Assembly: GCA_026390635.1 (NCBI GenBank)
Contig: JAPLFO010000155.1
Location: 1-32,595, forward strand
Source of the DNA: Ignavibacteriales bacterium
GTDB taxonomy: Bacteria > Bacteroidota > Ignavibacteria > UBA10030 > UBA8401
DNA: 32,595 nt
Reading direction: 5' to 3'
The translations under genes were made by a program, and so were the position numbers. Of the stretch, positions 24,332 through 32,463 are shown in pieces. The notes under the pieces were generated by a model, which had not been told where the DNA came from, ran no database searches, and saw nothing but the letters and a program-made list of their open reading frames with translations. Numbering within the stretch: position 1 is the first letter of the stretch; each line of letters opens with the position of its first letter.

Positions 24332-27217
24332 ATGATCAAGACTCGTCTCTTTTGGAAGGTGCTCGGGAATTTCGCACTTCTGCTCATCGTTCTGTCTGCG
24401 ATGACCCTGTTGACGCTGAATATTCTTTCGCAGATAGAAAAGAATTTCAATCTTTCGGCCGGCAGCACGCAGACGCTGGACAATCTCGAGAGACTCCGCA
24501 CCTATGTGGATGAAGTACCGGCAGCGGTGGATCGATACATCTTTCGCAAAGACAAAAATGCCCAGCTGATCTACGAGAAGGGATGGAAGGACTTTGATGT
24601 CATCATTCTTGGAATGCAGCGCGAGATCGAAGATACATCTGTGGTTCGTTCGCTCAGCGACATTCGTACGCTGTTCTATGACTGGATGACGACAGTGGGT
24701 GATAAGAAGATGGTGCTGGGTGCCAGCATCTCCAACGGAAAAGACGTCTCGGATTCTTTACAGATCCTCGCACTGATCGAGGCCCGGCACGGGCATCTAC
24801 CTGCCGCCCGGACGCAGTTGCGCATTCTGTTCGAAAAATCGATGACCACCCAGCCGCTCGGCATCGCACGCGCCACATCGTTGACGAAAGAACTTGGAAC
24901 ATTCATCAGTCTGACGAACATACTCCTTGCGATATTTGCGGTTGCGCTGGGATTTGTTCTCACCCGCTCGCTGACAACGCCCATCCGTCTGCTGAAGCAG
25001 GGAACACAGAACATTATGGCGGGCACCTTCCAGCCGATCATCCTGCATCGGTCGGACGAACTCGGGCAGCTTGCAGCGGACTTCAACAAGATGTCGGTGA
25101 TGCTCGGCAACAATTACACGCGATTGAAAGCGTACTCCGAGCTTGTCACAGCGTTGAACAGCCATTCGGACATGGATGCGGTGGAAACGGAAAGCCTTCG
25201 CCTGCTGTGTCAGCATTCGCGTGCCTCCGTTGGTGCGTTGTATATTGGAAGAGAAGAGGATTCCCTGTTGCATCTTGCCGCGGGATATGCACTCAAGGAA
25301 CAGGGTGTGCCGATCAAGACGCTTGGATTCGGTGAAGGCATTCCGGGCCAATGTGCGCTGGAGCGGCGGGTCATGGAGATCTCCAATATCCCGCCGTCAT
25401 CCGGCTTCGCGATCGATACGGGATTGGTGGAAGTCCCGCCGGTGTGCATTATCGCCGTACCAATTCTCTTCAAGGAAAAACTATTGGGCGTGCTGGTGCT
25501 TGGAAGCATGCGTCCGTTCGACGAGCTGGACAAGGAGATCATCAACAATTCCGTGCCGCAGCTCGGTGTGGCAATCACAAACGCACAGAACTTTGAGGCC
25601 TCGCAAAAACTGTCACGCGAGATTGCTCTGAAAAATGACGAGTTGAACGGCAAGAACGCAGAGCTTGAAAAAGCATACCGTGTGAAATCAGATTTTCTGG
25701 CAAGCATGTCGCACGAACTACGGACCCCTTTGAATTCGGTCATCGGCTTCAGTTCGGTGCTGCTTGGGCCGAACGGTGATCCGTTGACACCCGACCAGCG
25801 TATGGGTCTCGAGAAGATTCTGAAGAACGGCCGGCATTTGCTTCAGTTGATCAACGACATCCTCGATTTCTCAAAGATCGAGTCGGGCAGAATGTCTGTG
25901 AATGTGGAAAGCGACGACGCTGTCAGTATTATTGCCAGCTCCATCACAGCCATCGAATCGCTTCTACAGGCCAAGGGGCTTGTGTTGAAGCAGAATATTG
26001 AGCCGGATCTGCCTATTCTGCAAACAGACGTTCTGAAGGTGAAACAGATTCTTGTCAATCTTTTGAGCAATGCCGCCAAGTTTACGGAGAAGGGCGAGAT
26101 TACCGTCACTGCAACAGCGAAAGGGCCAAACATTCTCATTGCTGTTAAAGACTCCGGCATCGGTATCAAGAAAGAAGACTACGCGAAGGTTTTTGAGGAA
26201 TTCCAGCAGATTGACAGTTCGAATACCCGCAAATACAAGGGAACGGGATTGGGGATGCCGATATCCCGGCGTCTTGCGCGCCTCCTTGGCGGCGAACTTA
26301 CGCTTGACAGCGAATTCGAGAAGGGGTCGACATTCACGCTGACAATTCCGGCAACGTATGTCGATCCGGGAAAAGAGAAAGAAATGCAGCTGCAGAAGCC
26401 TGCAAGTTCTATGCCGACCGGTGCGCCGGTTGCCCTTCCTCCGCCGCCCACCATAGCAACGGAGAAGCCGCGCGTGGATGGTGTGAAGGTGCTTTGCATC
26501 GACGACGATCCCGACGTTATCGAAATTCTGAAAGGATATCTCATCCCGGAGGGTTATGAAGTGACAGGCGCATCATCCGGTGATGAAGGAATCACACTTG
26601 CGGCAGAATTGCGCCCGGCGCTGATTACTCTGGACATCATGATGCCGCAAAAGGACGGCTGGCAGGTCTTGCGCGAATTGAAGCAAAACCCGGTGACGCG
26701 TGACATTCCAGTGGTTATTCATTCCATTATCGAGAACAAGCCGCTGGCGGTTTCGCTCGGTGCCGTCGATGTGATGCCGAAACCGGTCGAACCGAAGACC
26801 CTGTTGGATCTTGTATCGCGCGTGGCGGTGTCAAAAGATCAATCGGTGCTGTTTGTGGACGATAGCGTGGAATTCACCTCCGTCATCAAGCAGTTTCTCG
26901 AGAGCGAGGGTTTTGCGGTGGAAATTGCCAACAACGGGCAGCAGGCCTTGGACAAGCTGGAGAGCATAACACCGGCGGTTATCTTTCTTGATCTGATCAT
27001 GCCGGTGATGGACGGTTTTGAGTTGGCGCAGCGCTTGCGGAATGACAACCGCTGGCGCAACATCCCCGTGGTGGTTCTTTCCGGCAAGGAACTGACAGAC
27101 GAAGAATGGAAGAGGCTGAATATGTTCAACACGGAGTTTTTGAAAAAAGGAGATCTCACGCAGGCATCTTTGGCCACTACAATGCATTCGTTGCTGCATC
27201 CGGCCGGACGATCCTGA
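24332..27217 (+). CDS. Membrane hybrid histidine kinase (HAMP-GAF-HisKA-HATPase-REC-REC)
   Basis: This 961-residue protein has a transmembrane helix at about 9-30 and a periplasmic helical sensor (about 35-190). A second helix follows at about 193-215, then a HAMP linker (about 215-265), a GAF domain (about 270-420) and a coiled coil. HisKA has phosphoacceptor H461 in SMSHELRTPLN. HATPase has N-box NLLSNAAKF, G1 DSGIGI and G2 GTGLGMPIS. Two receivers have D768 (TLDIMMPQKDG) and D887 (FLDLIMPVMDG). Receiver 1 keeps its KP motif (MPKPV), whereas receiver 2 has KKG instead. The kinase should sense a periplasmic or cytoplasmic (GAF) signal and pass phosphate through its receivers to partners in the operon. 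There is no Hpt domain in the window. The signal is unknown. Confidence 0.93.
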   Translation: MIKTRLFWKVLGNFALLLIVLSAMTLLTLNILSQIEKNFNLSAGSTQTLDNLERLRTYVDEVPAAVDRYIFRKDKNAQLIYEKGWKDFDVIILGMQREIEDTSVVRSLSDIRTLFYDWMTTVGDKKMVLGASISNGKDVSDSLQILALIEARHGHLPAARTQLRILFEKSMTTQPLGIARATSLTKELGTFISLTNILLAIFAVALGFVLTRSLTTPIRLLKQGTQNIMAGTFQPIILHRSDELGQLAADFNKMSVMLGNNYTRLKAYSELVTALNSHSDMDAVETESLRLLCQHSRASVGALYIGREEDSLLHLAAGYALKEQGVPIKTLGFGEGIPGQCALERRVMEISNIPPSSGFAIDTGLVEVPPVCIIAVPILFKEKLLGVLVLGSMRPFDELDKEIINNSVPQLGVAITNAQNFEASQKLSREIALKNDELNGKNAELEKAYRVKSDFLASMSHELRTPLNSVIGFSSVLLGPNGDPLTPDQRMGLEKILKNGRHLLQLINDILDFSKIESGRMSVNVESDDAVSIIASSITAIESLLQAKGLVLKQNIEPDLPILQTDVLKVKQILVNLLSNAAKFTEKGEITVTATAKGPNILIAVKDSGIGIKKEDYAKVFEEFQQIDSSNTRKYKGTGLGMPISRRLARLLGGELTLDSEFEKGSTFTLTIPATYVDPGKEKEMQLQKPASSMPTGAPVALPPPPTIATEKPRVDGVKVLCIDDDPDVIEILKGYLIPEGYEVTGASSGDEGITLAAELRPALITLDIMMPQKDGWQVLRELKQNPVTRDIPVVIHSIIENKPLAVSLGAVDVMPKPVEPKTLLDLVSRVAVSKDQSVLFVDDSVEFTSVIKQFLESEGFAVEIANNGQQALDKLESITPAVIFLDLIMPVMDGFELAQRLRNDNRWRNIPVVVLSGKELTDEEWKRLNMFNTEFLKKGDLTQASLATTMHSLLHPAGRS

Positions 27218-27252
27218 TTACAAGTCACTTTCACGGACGATGTGAAATCATC

Positions 27253-28413
27253 ATGAAAGACACAACAGCGGAAGAACCCACAATTCTGGCGGTCGACGAT
27301 ACGGAAGACAATCTGGACCTGCTGGAATTTGTCATGAAACGGAAGCCGGTCAGGTTTCTTCGAGCAAGCAGCGGACGGCAATGCCTCTTGCTGGCACGGG
27401 AGAAGAATCCCGATGTCATCCTCTTGGACATCCAAATGCCCGAGATGGATGGATTCGAAACATTCCGGCAACTTCGGGCGAATGCAATGACCGCGAAAAT
27501 TCCCGTCGTTTTCCTGACGGCAACTCGCAAAGATGCGGACAGCATCCAGAAGGGACTGGAACTCGGCGCCGATGGCTATCTGACAAAGCCCATCGATCCC
27601 GAAGAACTTCTGGTGCGCGTGCGGATGCTGGTGCGGATTAAACGCGCCGAGATGGAACTGGAACGGACGAAGGCGGATTTCATGGCGATGCTGGTACACG
27701 ACCTCCGCAGTCCTTTGAATGGCATTCGCAGCGTTATCGACTTTCTGCGCGAGATGCGCGATCAAGGCCGCGAAATGAAGGCAGATCATCTCAATCTGCT
27801 GGACGCAGCATCCGAATCGACCAGGCGAATGCTGGGCCTGATCAATAACATTCTGGACCTTTCGAAATTTGAGGCGGGCAACATGGCGCTCGAAAAGGCT
27901 CCGGCCGCCATTCAGCCTCTGATCGAAAGTGCCTGTCGGGAGTTGGCTGTTCAGTTCAAGCAGAAAGACATTCAGCTCGCAATGACCTTCGCGCCGAACC
28001 TTCCCGATGCGGTGATTGACGGGAGCAAAGTGGGACAGGTCATGATGAATCTATTGAGCAACTCCTTCAAGTTCACCGCCAGCGGCGGCAAAGTGTCGAT
28101 TGACGTCGGGCAGTGTCTGGAGTTTTCCACGGCGGCAAATGCGGCAATTCCATCGATCGAGGTGACGGTGACGGATACCGGAGTTGGAATACCGAAGGAA
28201 GAGATACCGTTGCTGTTCGAACGCTATCGACAGATCTCCACGTCGAAAACTGCAAAACAGAAGGGAACCGGCCTCGGCCTTTCCATCTGTAAATTGATTG
28301 TGGAAGCACATGGCGGATCTATCCGCGTCGAGAGTGAGCTGGGACAATACTCCAAATTTAAATTCACTATTCCCATCGATACATCTTCTGTCACAACAGC
28401 GAGTCAACAATGA
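27253..28413 (+). CDS. Receiver-histidine kinase (REC-HisKA-HATPase), cytoplasmic
   Basis: This 386-residue soluble kinase starts with a receiver (about 8-125, D15-D16 pocket, D59 in LLDIQMPEMDG, KP in LTKPID). HisKA follows with H149 in MLVHDLRSPLN, then a HATPase domain with NLLSNSFKF, DTGVGI and GTGLGLS. The REC-first order means its kinase activity is probably set by phosphorylation from another protein, such as the hybrid kinase upstream. The frame is open from 27106, but the receiver begins only after ATG 27253, which lies 35 bases after the previous stop with a weak ribosome site. A TTTCAC/GTGAAA dyad (27229-27247) sits in that gap. The stop overlaps the next start by four bases (ATGA), indicating coupled translation. 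Confidence 0.92.
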   Translation: MKDTTAEEPTILAVDDTEDNLDLLEFVMKRKPVRFLRASSGRQCLLLAREKNPDVILLDIQMPEMDGFETFRQLRANAMTAKIPVVFLTATRKDADSIQKGLELGADGYLTKPIDPEELLVRVRMLVRIKRAEMELERTKADFMAMLVHDLRSPLNGIRSVIDFLREMRDQGREMKADHLNLLDAASESTRRMLGLINNILDLSKFEAGNMALEKAPAAIQPLIESACRELAVQFKQKDIQLAMTFAPNLPDAVIDGSKVGQVMMNLLSNSFKFTASGGKVSIDVGQCLEFSTAANAAIPSIEVTVTDTGVGIPKEEIPLLFERYRQISTSKTAKQKGTGLGLSICKLIVEAHGGSIRVESELGQYSKFKFTIPIDTSSVTTASQQ

Positions 28414-29474
28414 AAGATAAAATTCTGGTTGTAGATGATGAGGACAGTCTTCGGCTAACCCTTAAATTTCGACTTGCCGACGCCGGATTTGATGTCAGAG
28501 ACGCCGCCGATGGTGAACAGGCGATCGCCTTGCTTGAAGTCGAGTCCGCCGATATGGTTCTGCTGGATATTAATATGCCGCGCATGGACGGAATCGAAAC
28601 GCTCGGGCTGATCATACAGGCGCATCCGTCAACCGATGTCGTCATGTTGACCGGATTTGCCGATTTCTCCACCGCAATCGACTGCTTGAAGAAAGGCGCG
28701 AAGGATTATCTGGTGAAGCCGATCGAAGTGACCGAGCTCATCACGCGGGTACGATCAATCCTGCGGGCAAGAAATGCGGAGCGTTCGCTCGGCGAATTAC
28801 AGCGGCGGCACAATTCCGTCGTACTCTTCGAGATTCTTCCGGGACTCTTCTCCCTGCAGTCGTCCATTGATGGGCTCTCGCGCAGCAAAATGACGCATGA
28901 TCAGGAGTTGCTTCTGCGGCAGGCATTGTCGTCGGCTGCGCTGCTGCTCGAACACACCAGCGGCTTGGTACAATGTGCCCAGGCTGATACTATTCCAGTG
29001 GATATTGTGAAAGCCGATGTCGATTTCGGGCCGCTGATCCAATCTATTGCAGAACGATACGAAAAAGAAGCGGCATCGCGGGGTATCCAATTCCAGCAGA
29101 AAGTCGGCAAGAATCTGCCGCGGCTTGCCATTGATACCGAAAAAATCGGGTATGCATTGGACCTTCTCGTTGGCGGCGCTTTCCGTTTGGTGGAGAAGAA
29201 GAAAAAGGTTCAATTCAGTGTTTCAGTCCTTGCTGCTGCCGAAGTGTTGATGGAGTTGAGAGTCCCATTCATTTACGGTGGAGAAGAACCGGGTTCGCTT
29301 TTCCCGATTTTTGCCGAGGATGCCAATGCAGATCCGGAGAACAAAAGAAAAGATCTTGGCTTTGTAATTGCCCGGCGTATCGCGGAAGAGCACGGTGGGA
29401 AGATCTGGATCGATACATCGAAGGTTGACGAGGTGCTTGTCAGCTTTGCGCTTCCGGTAGGGGAAACGGCTTGA
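28410..29474 (+). CDS. Receiver domain fused to a degenerate histidine kinase-like module
   Basis: This 354-residue protein has an intact N-terminal receiver (about 3-120): D9-D10 pocket, D53 in LLDINMPRMDG, and K103 in VKPIEV. The C-terminal half has the length and spacing of a HisKA plus HATPase unit. However, the His-box is lost (RRHNSVVLFEIL lacks the H-E/D-x-R-x-P pattern), the N-box Asn is missing (ALDLLVGGAFRL), and the glycine-rich G1 box is not recognisable. Only the G2-like DLGFVIARRIAEEHGGKI end is clear. It may act as a phospho-gated pseudokinase that binds or regulates the preceding kinase. It overlaps that gene by four bases and is followed by a strong terminator, so it is the last gene of the operon. 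Confidence 0.83.
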   Translation: MKDKILVVDDEDSLRLTLKFRLADAGFDVRDAADGEQAIALLEVESADMVLLDINMPRMDGIETLGLIIQAHPSTDVVMLTGFADFSTAIDCLKKGAKDYLVKPIEVTELITRVRSILRARNAERSLGELQRRHNSVVLFEILPGLFSLQSSIDGLSRSKMTHDQELLLRQALSSAALLLEHTSGLVQCAQADTIPVDIVKADVDFGPLIQSIAERYEKEAASRGIQFQQKVGKNLPRLAIDTEKIGYALDLLVGGAFRLVEKKKKVQFSVSVLAAAEVLMELRVPFIYGGEEPGSLFPIFAEDANADPENKRKDLGFVIARRIAEEHGGKIWIDTSKVDEVLVSFALPVGETA

Positions 29475-29545
29475 TCCTACCGGATTGAACTGCTGCAGGA
29501 TATAGTGAATGCTCTCGGCGAACATTGGGCGTCTATCGAACGAGT

Positions 29546-29577
29546 GGGGACATCAGAGATGATGTCCCCCTTTTTTT
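29546..29577 (+). terminator. Strong intrinsic terminator of the signalling operon
   Basis: GGGGACATC-AGAGAT-GATGTCCCC forms a perfect 9-bp stem with a 6-nt loop. One C and then seven consecutive T follow. It stands 71 bases after the last stop codon of the signalling operon. Confidence 0.95.
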
Positions 29578-29675
29578 ATTTTTGCGAAAGAAGCCATCCA
29601 ATCCGCTCCCACAAATAAGAGAAGTTGAGAACTGCAATTTCAGTGCTCACAGTAACTCGTTGTTCCGTAATGGAT

Positions 29676-29708
29676 TGCCATACATGACAAAAATTGTCAT
29701 GTATGGCA
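29676..29708. promoter_or_regulatory. 33-bp perfect palindrome, candidate Rrf2 operator
   Basis: TGCCATACATGACAA and its exact reverse complement flank an AAA centre (15+3+15 bases, no mismatch). It lies 48 bases before the Rrf2-type regulator gene and upstream of cydAB. The inner TGACA-N5-TGTCA core is the likely protein-binding part. The distance fits an autoregulatory operator over the promoter; a transcript hairpin is also possible. Confidence 0.7.
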
Positions 29709-29756
29709 TTATTATTGCCTTTATATTGATCATTCGAAACTCATCAGAGCCAGGAA

Positions 29757-30173
29757 ATGCAGCTCACAAATACCGGTGAATACGCCCTGAGGGCGATGCT
29801 CTATCTAGGGTCGCACCCCATGGGGACGATAGTTCCAATCTCCGAAGTGTCAAAAAACGCGATAGTTCCAGAAAATTTTCTGCGCAAGATCGTCGGACTG
29901 CTTGCAAAGGCGAGAGTCATACGTTCCGTCCGCGGTGCGTCCGGTGGTGTCGGGCTTGCCAAACCGCCGGAGTCACTGACGATGTATGATATTATTGAAG
30001 CGGTTGAAGGAAAGATATATCTTAACCAGTGCCTGATGGGAAGTCACATCTGTGCGCTGTCATCCACGTGTGCCGTTCACAGCATTTGGTGTGAAGCCCA
30101 GGAAGCCCTCAAGAAGGTGTTGACTTCCAGGACCCTTGCAGACCTATGTGCGCTGACGACATACACTACATGA
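29757..30173 (+). CDS. Rrf2-family transcriptional regulator with Fe-S cluster cysteines
   Basis: This 138-residue protein has the Rrf2 winged helix at its N-terminus (LTNTGEYALRAMLYL, VPENFLRKIVGLL, and a wing around RGASGGVGL). C92, C99 and C105 lie in the loop before the dimer helix, spaced x6 and x5. This matches the cluster-ligand spacing of IscR/NsrR/RsrR-type members, which sense iron-sulphur status, nitric oxide or redox state. YDIIEAVEG is the usual mid-domain block. The gene is 28 bases upstream of cydA, so it probably controls the bd oxidase in response to NO or oxygen stress; which signal applies is inference. AGGA lies very close to ATG 29757. The palindrome at 29676-29708 is its likely site. 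Confidence 0.9.
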   Translation: MQLTNTGEYALRAMLYLGSHPMGTIVPISEVSKNAIVPENFLRKIVGLLAKARVIRSVRGASGGVGLAKPPESLTMYDIIEAVEGKIYLNQCLMGSHICALSSTCAVHSIWCEAQEALKKVLTSRTLADLCALTTYTT

Positions 30174-30201
30174 TTTCACTCAACAATTAGGAGGAACCAC
30201 A

Positions 30202-31542
30202 ATGAATCTGGATGTGGAACTGCTCTCTCGACTCCAATTTGCGATGACAATAGGGTTTCATTTTTTCTTTCCGCCGCTCTCCATCGGGCTCGGCTGGCTG
30301 CTTGTCATCTTCGAGTGGAACGGCTGGAGAAAAAATGACGAATCCTATGTCCGCATAGGAAAGTTTTTTGGAAAGATTCTTGCGCTGACTTTTGCCGTCG
30401 GTGTGGCCACCGGTGTCGTGATGGAATTTCAGTTTGGCACCAATTGGGCTCAGTACTCCAAGTTCGTCGGCGATATATTCGGCGCGCCGCTGGCTGCAGA
30501 AGGAGTTTTCGCCTTTTTCCTGGAGTCCGGCTTCCTCGGGCTTTATCTGTTCGGCCGGGGAAAAGTATCAAAAGGGATGCATTGGTTTTCCGCTTTGATG
30601 GTTGCCGTTGGAGCCACAATCTCCGCCTTCTGGATTCTCGTCGCCAACTCGTGGCAGCAGACGCCTGCCGGTTTTATTGTCCAGAACGGCCGTGCGGAGC
30701 TGACAAATTTTTCAGAGGCAATCTTCAATCCTTCGACACTGCCGCGATTGCTGCACACCGTTGATGCTGCCCTGATCGCCGGTGCTTTCATGGTGGTGGG
30801 TATTTCCGCCCATCTTATTCTGAAAAATAAAGAAGCAGAGCTTGCAAAGAAATCGCTGAAAATCGCAGCCATCTTCGGTCTCATTGTTTCGTTGATGGAA
30901 GTGTTTCCTTTCGGTCACCTCCATGGACAACAGGTGGCACAAACACAACCGGAAAAGTTTGCAGCAATTCAAGGACTCTACGCATCCGAAAACGGCGCAC
31001 CGGTTGTGATGTTCGCACTACCGATCAATCCTCCGCCGGAACTAAAAGCGCGGATAGCTGTGCCTGTCCCCGGACTTCTGAGCTGGCTGGCATTTGGTGA
31101 TGCGCATGCGCGCATTCGGGGATTGAATGAGTTTCCCAAGGATGAAATTCCGCCGCTGTTCCTGACTTTTGTCTCCTATCACAACATGGTAGTGCTTGGA
31201 ATGTATTTCATTCTGATTATGGCCATCACCGTTTACAAGCTGTACAGGAAAACTTTGTGGGAGAGCAAAAAACTCCTCAAGGTTCTCGTATGGTCCATCC
31301 CGTTGCCGTTGTTCGCGTGCCAACTCGGTTGGATTGCGGCGGAAGTGGGACGTCAGCCGTGGATCGTCTATAAATTGATGAAGACAAAGGACGCGTTCTC
31401 GGCGACGCTTTCCGGCGGGGAAGTCCTCTTCTCGCTTATACTGTTCGGCGTGATCTACGCTGCCCTTGGTGTGTTGTATCTTTATCTCTTGACCAAAGAA
31501 ATCAATCACGGTCCGGAACCGGCAAAGGAGGTGGCAGTATGA
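30202..31542 (+). CDS. cydA: Cytochrome bd ubiquinol/menaquinol oxidase subunit I
   Basis: This 446-residue polytopic membrane protein belongs to the short-Q-loop type (E. coli CydA has 522 residues). Haem ligands are present: H20 (GFHFFFPP), H185 (LLHTVDAAL) and M329 (SYHNMVVLG). The Q loop GQQVAQTQPEKFAAIQG contains K252 but has Q257 where the family normally has Glu. GRQPW is present near the C-terminus. With CydB it forms a high-affinity oxygen-reducing quinol oxidase in the inner membrane, useful under microaerobic or NO stress. AGGAGG stands 7 bases before the ATG. The stop overlaps the cydB start. Control by the adjacent Rrf2 protein is likely. Confidence 0.95.
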   Translation: MNLDVELLSRLQFAMTIGFHFFFPPLSIGLGWLLVIFEWNGWRKNDESYVRIGKFFGKILALTFAVGVATGVVMEFQFGTNWAQYSKFVGDIFGAPLAAEGVFAFFLESGFLGLYLFGRGKVSKGMHWFSALMVAVGATISAFWILVANSWQQTPAGFIVQNGRAELTNFSEAIFNPSTLPRLLHTVDAALIAGAFMVVGISAHLILKNKEAELAKKSLKIAAIFGLIVSLMEVFPFGHLHGQQVAQTQPEKFAAIQGLYASENGAPVVMFALPINPPPELKARIAVPVPGLLSWLAFGDAHARIRGLNEFPKDEIPPLFLTFVSYHNMVVLGMYFILIMAITVYKLYRKTLWESKKLLKVLVWSIPLPLFACQLGWIAAEVGRQPWIVYKLMKTKDAFSATLSGGEVLFSLILFGVIYAALGVLYLYLLTKEINHGPEPAKEVAV

Positions 31543-32417
31543 TGGAATTTCTGGATGTAAACACATTGAGGGTTATATGGTACCTGCTGGTCGGCGTTCT
31601 GATAATCGGCTATGCCATTCTTGACGGCTTCGATCTTGGTGTCGGTGTGCTTCATTTGTTCACCGGAGATGAGCATGAGAGAAGAATTCATCTGAATGCT
31701 ATCGGCCCCGTCTGGGACGGAAATGAAGTGTGGCTCCTGACCGGCGGCGGTGCGTTGTTTGCGGCATTCCCGTTTGTCTATGCCACGGTCTTCAGCGGCT
31801 TCTACATTGCGTTTATGCTGCTGTTGACGGCATTGATCTGCAGGGCCGTCTCGTTTGAATTCCGCGGAAAGGTTGATTCCCAGCAGTGGCGGGCGGTATG
31901 GGATTGGGCGTTCGGTCTTGGAAGTCTCGTTCCCGCGCTACTGTACGGCGTCGCTATCGGCAATGTGATGCGTGGACTTCCGATCGATAAAGATGGAACA
32001 TTCACCGGTACATTTCTCGGATTGCTGAATCCGTATTCGCTTCTGATCGGGGTTGTGAGCCTTGTGCTCTTCACGCTGCATGGCGCAGTCTATCTCACAC
32101 TCAAAACCGATGGAGCACAGAAGGAAAAGCTTGTCCGTCAGATTCCGGCTCTCTGGATAATGCTGGTGGTGCTGTATTTTCTTGCATCGGCGGCGACAGC
32201 GTGGACCTCGCCATTCCTGATGGACGGCGTATTCTCCAATCCCCTCTTTTATGTGCTGGTGCTGCTGATGGGTATCTCGTTGATGGGTATTCCGGTGCTG
32301 GTAAAGAGGGCAAAATATTTTCCGGCGTTCCTTTCTTCATCAGCTGCAATCGCGTCCATGGTCGCAACATTGAAACCGCGCGAAGAAATGAGGCATACCG
32401 GTATAGTTATATTCTGA
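31539..32417 (+). CDS. cydB: Cytochrome bd oxidase subunit II, C-terminally truncated
   Basis: The N-terminal 280 or so residues are a clear CydB ([27 protein letters not shown], split here as [10 protein letters not shown] and [12 protein letters not shown]; then [18 protein letters not shown]). The protein is only 292 residues against about 335-380 for the family. It follows the family to [15 protein letters not shown] and then ends in [14 protein letters not shown]. The expected Y/F-P-x-L segment, the NA-SS loop and the last helix are missing, and none of the three frames downstream restores them. AAAGGAGGTG before ATG 31539 is a strong ribosome site and the start overlaps cydA. Either the gene has lost about 170 bases at its 3' end or the assembly is wrong here. 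Function without the last helix is doubtful. Confidence 0.9.
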   Translation: MMEFLDVNTLRVIWYLLVGVLIIGYAILDGFDLGVGVLHLFTGDEHERRIHLNAIGPVWDGNEVWLLTGGGALFAAFPFVYATVFSGFYIAFMLLLTALICRAVSFEFRGKVDSQQWRAVWDWAFGLGSLVPALLYGVAIGNVMRGLPIDKDGTFTGTFLGLLNPYSLLIGVVSLVLFTLHGAVYLTLKTDGAQKEKLVRQIPALWIMLVVLYFLASAATAWTSPFLMDGVFSNPLFYVLVLLMGISLMGIPVLVKRAKYFPAFLSSSAAIASMVATLKPREEMRHTGIVIF

Positions 32418-32463
32418 ACCAGTTGCCACCCCAATCATTTTTTCCATTGCTGAATTTTTTCTC

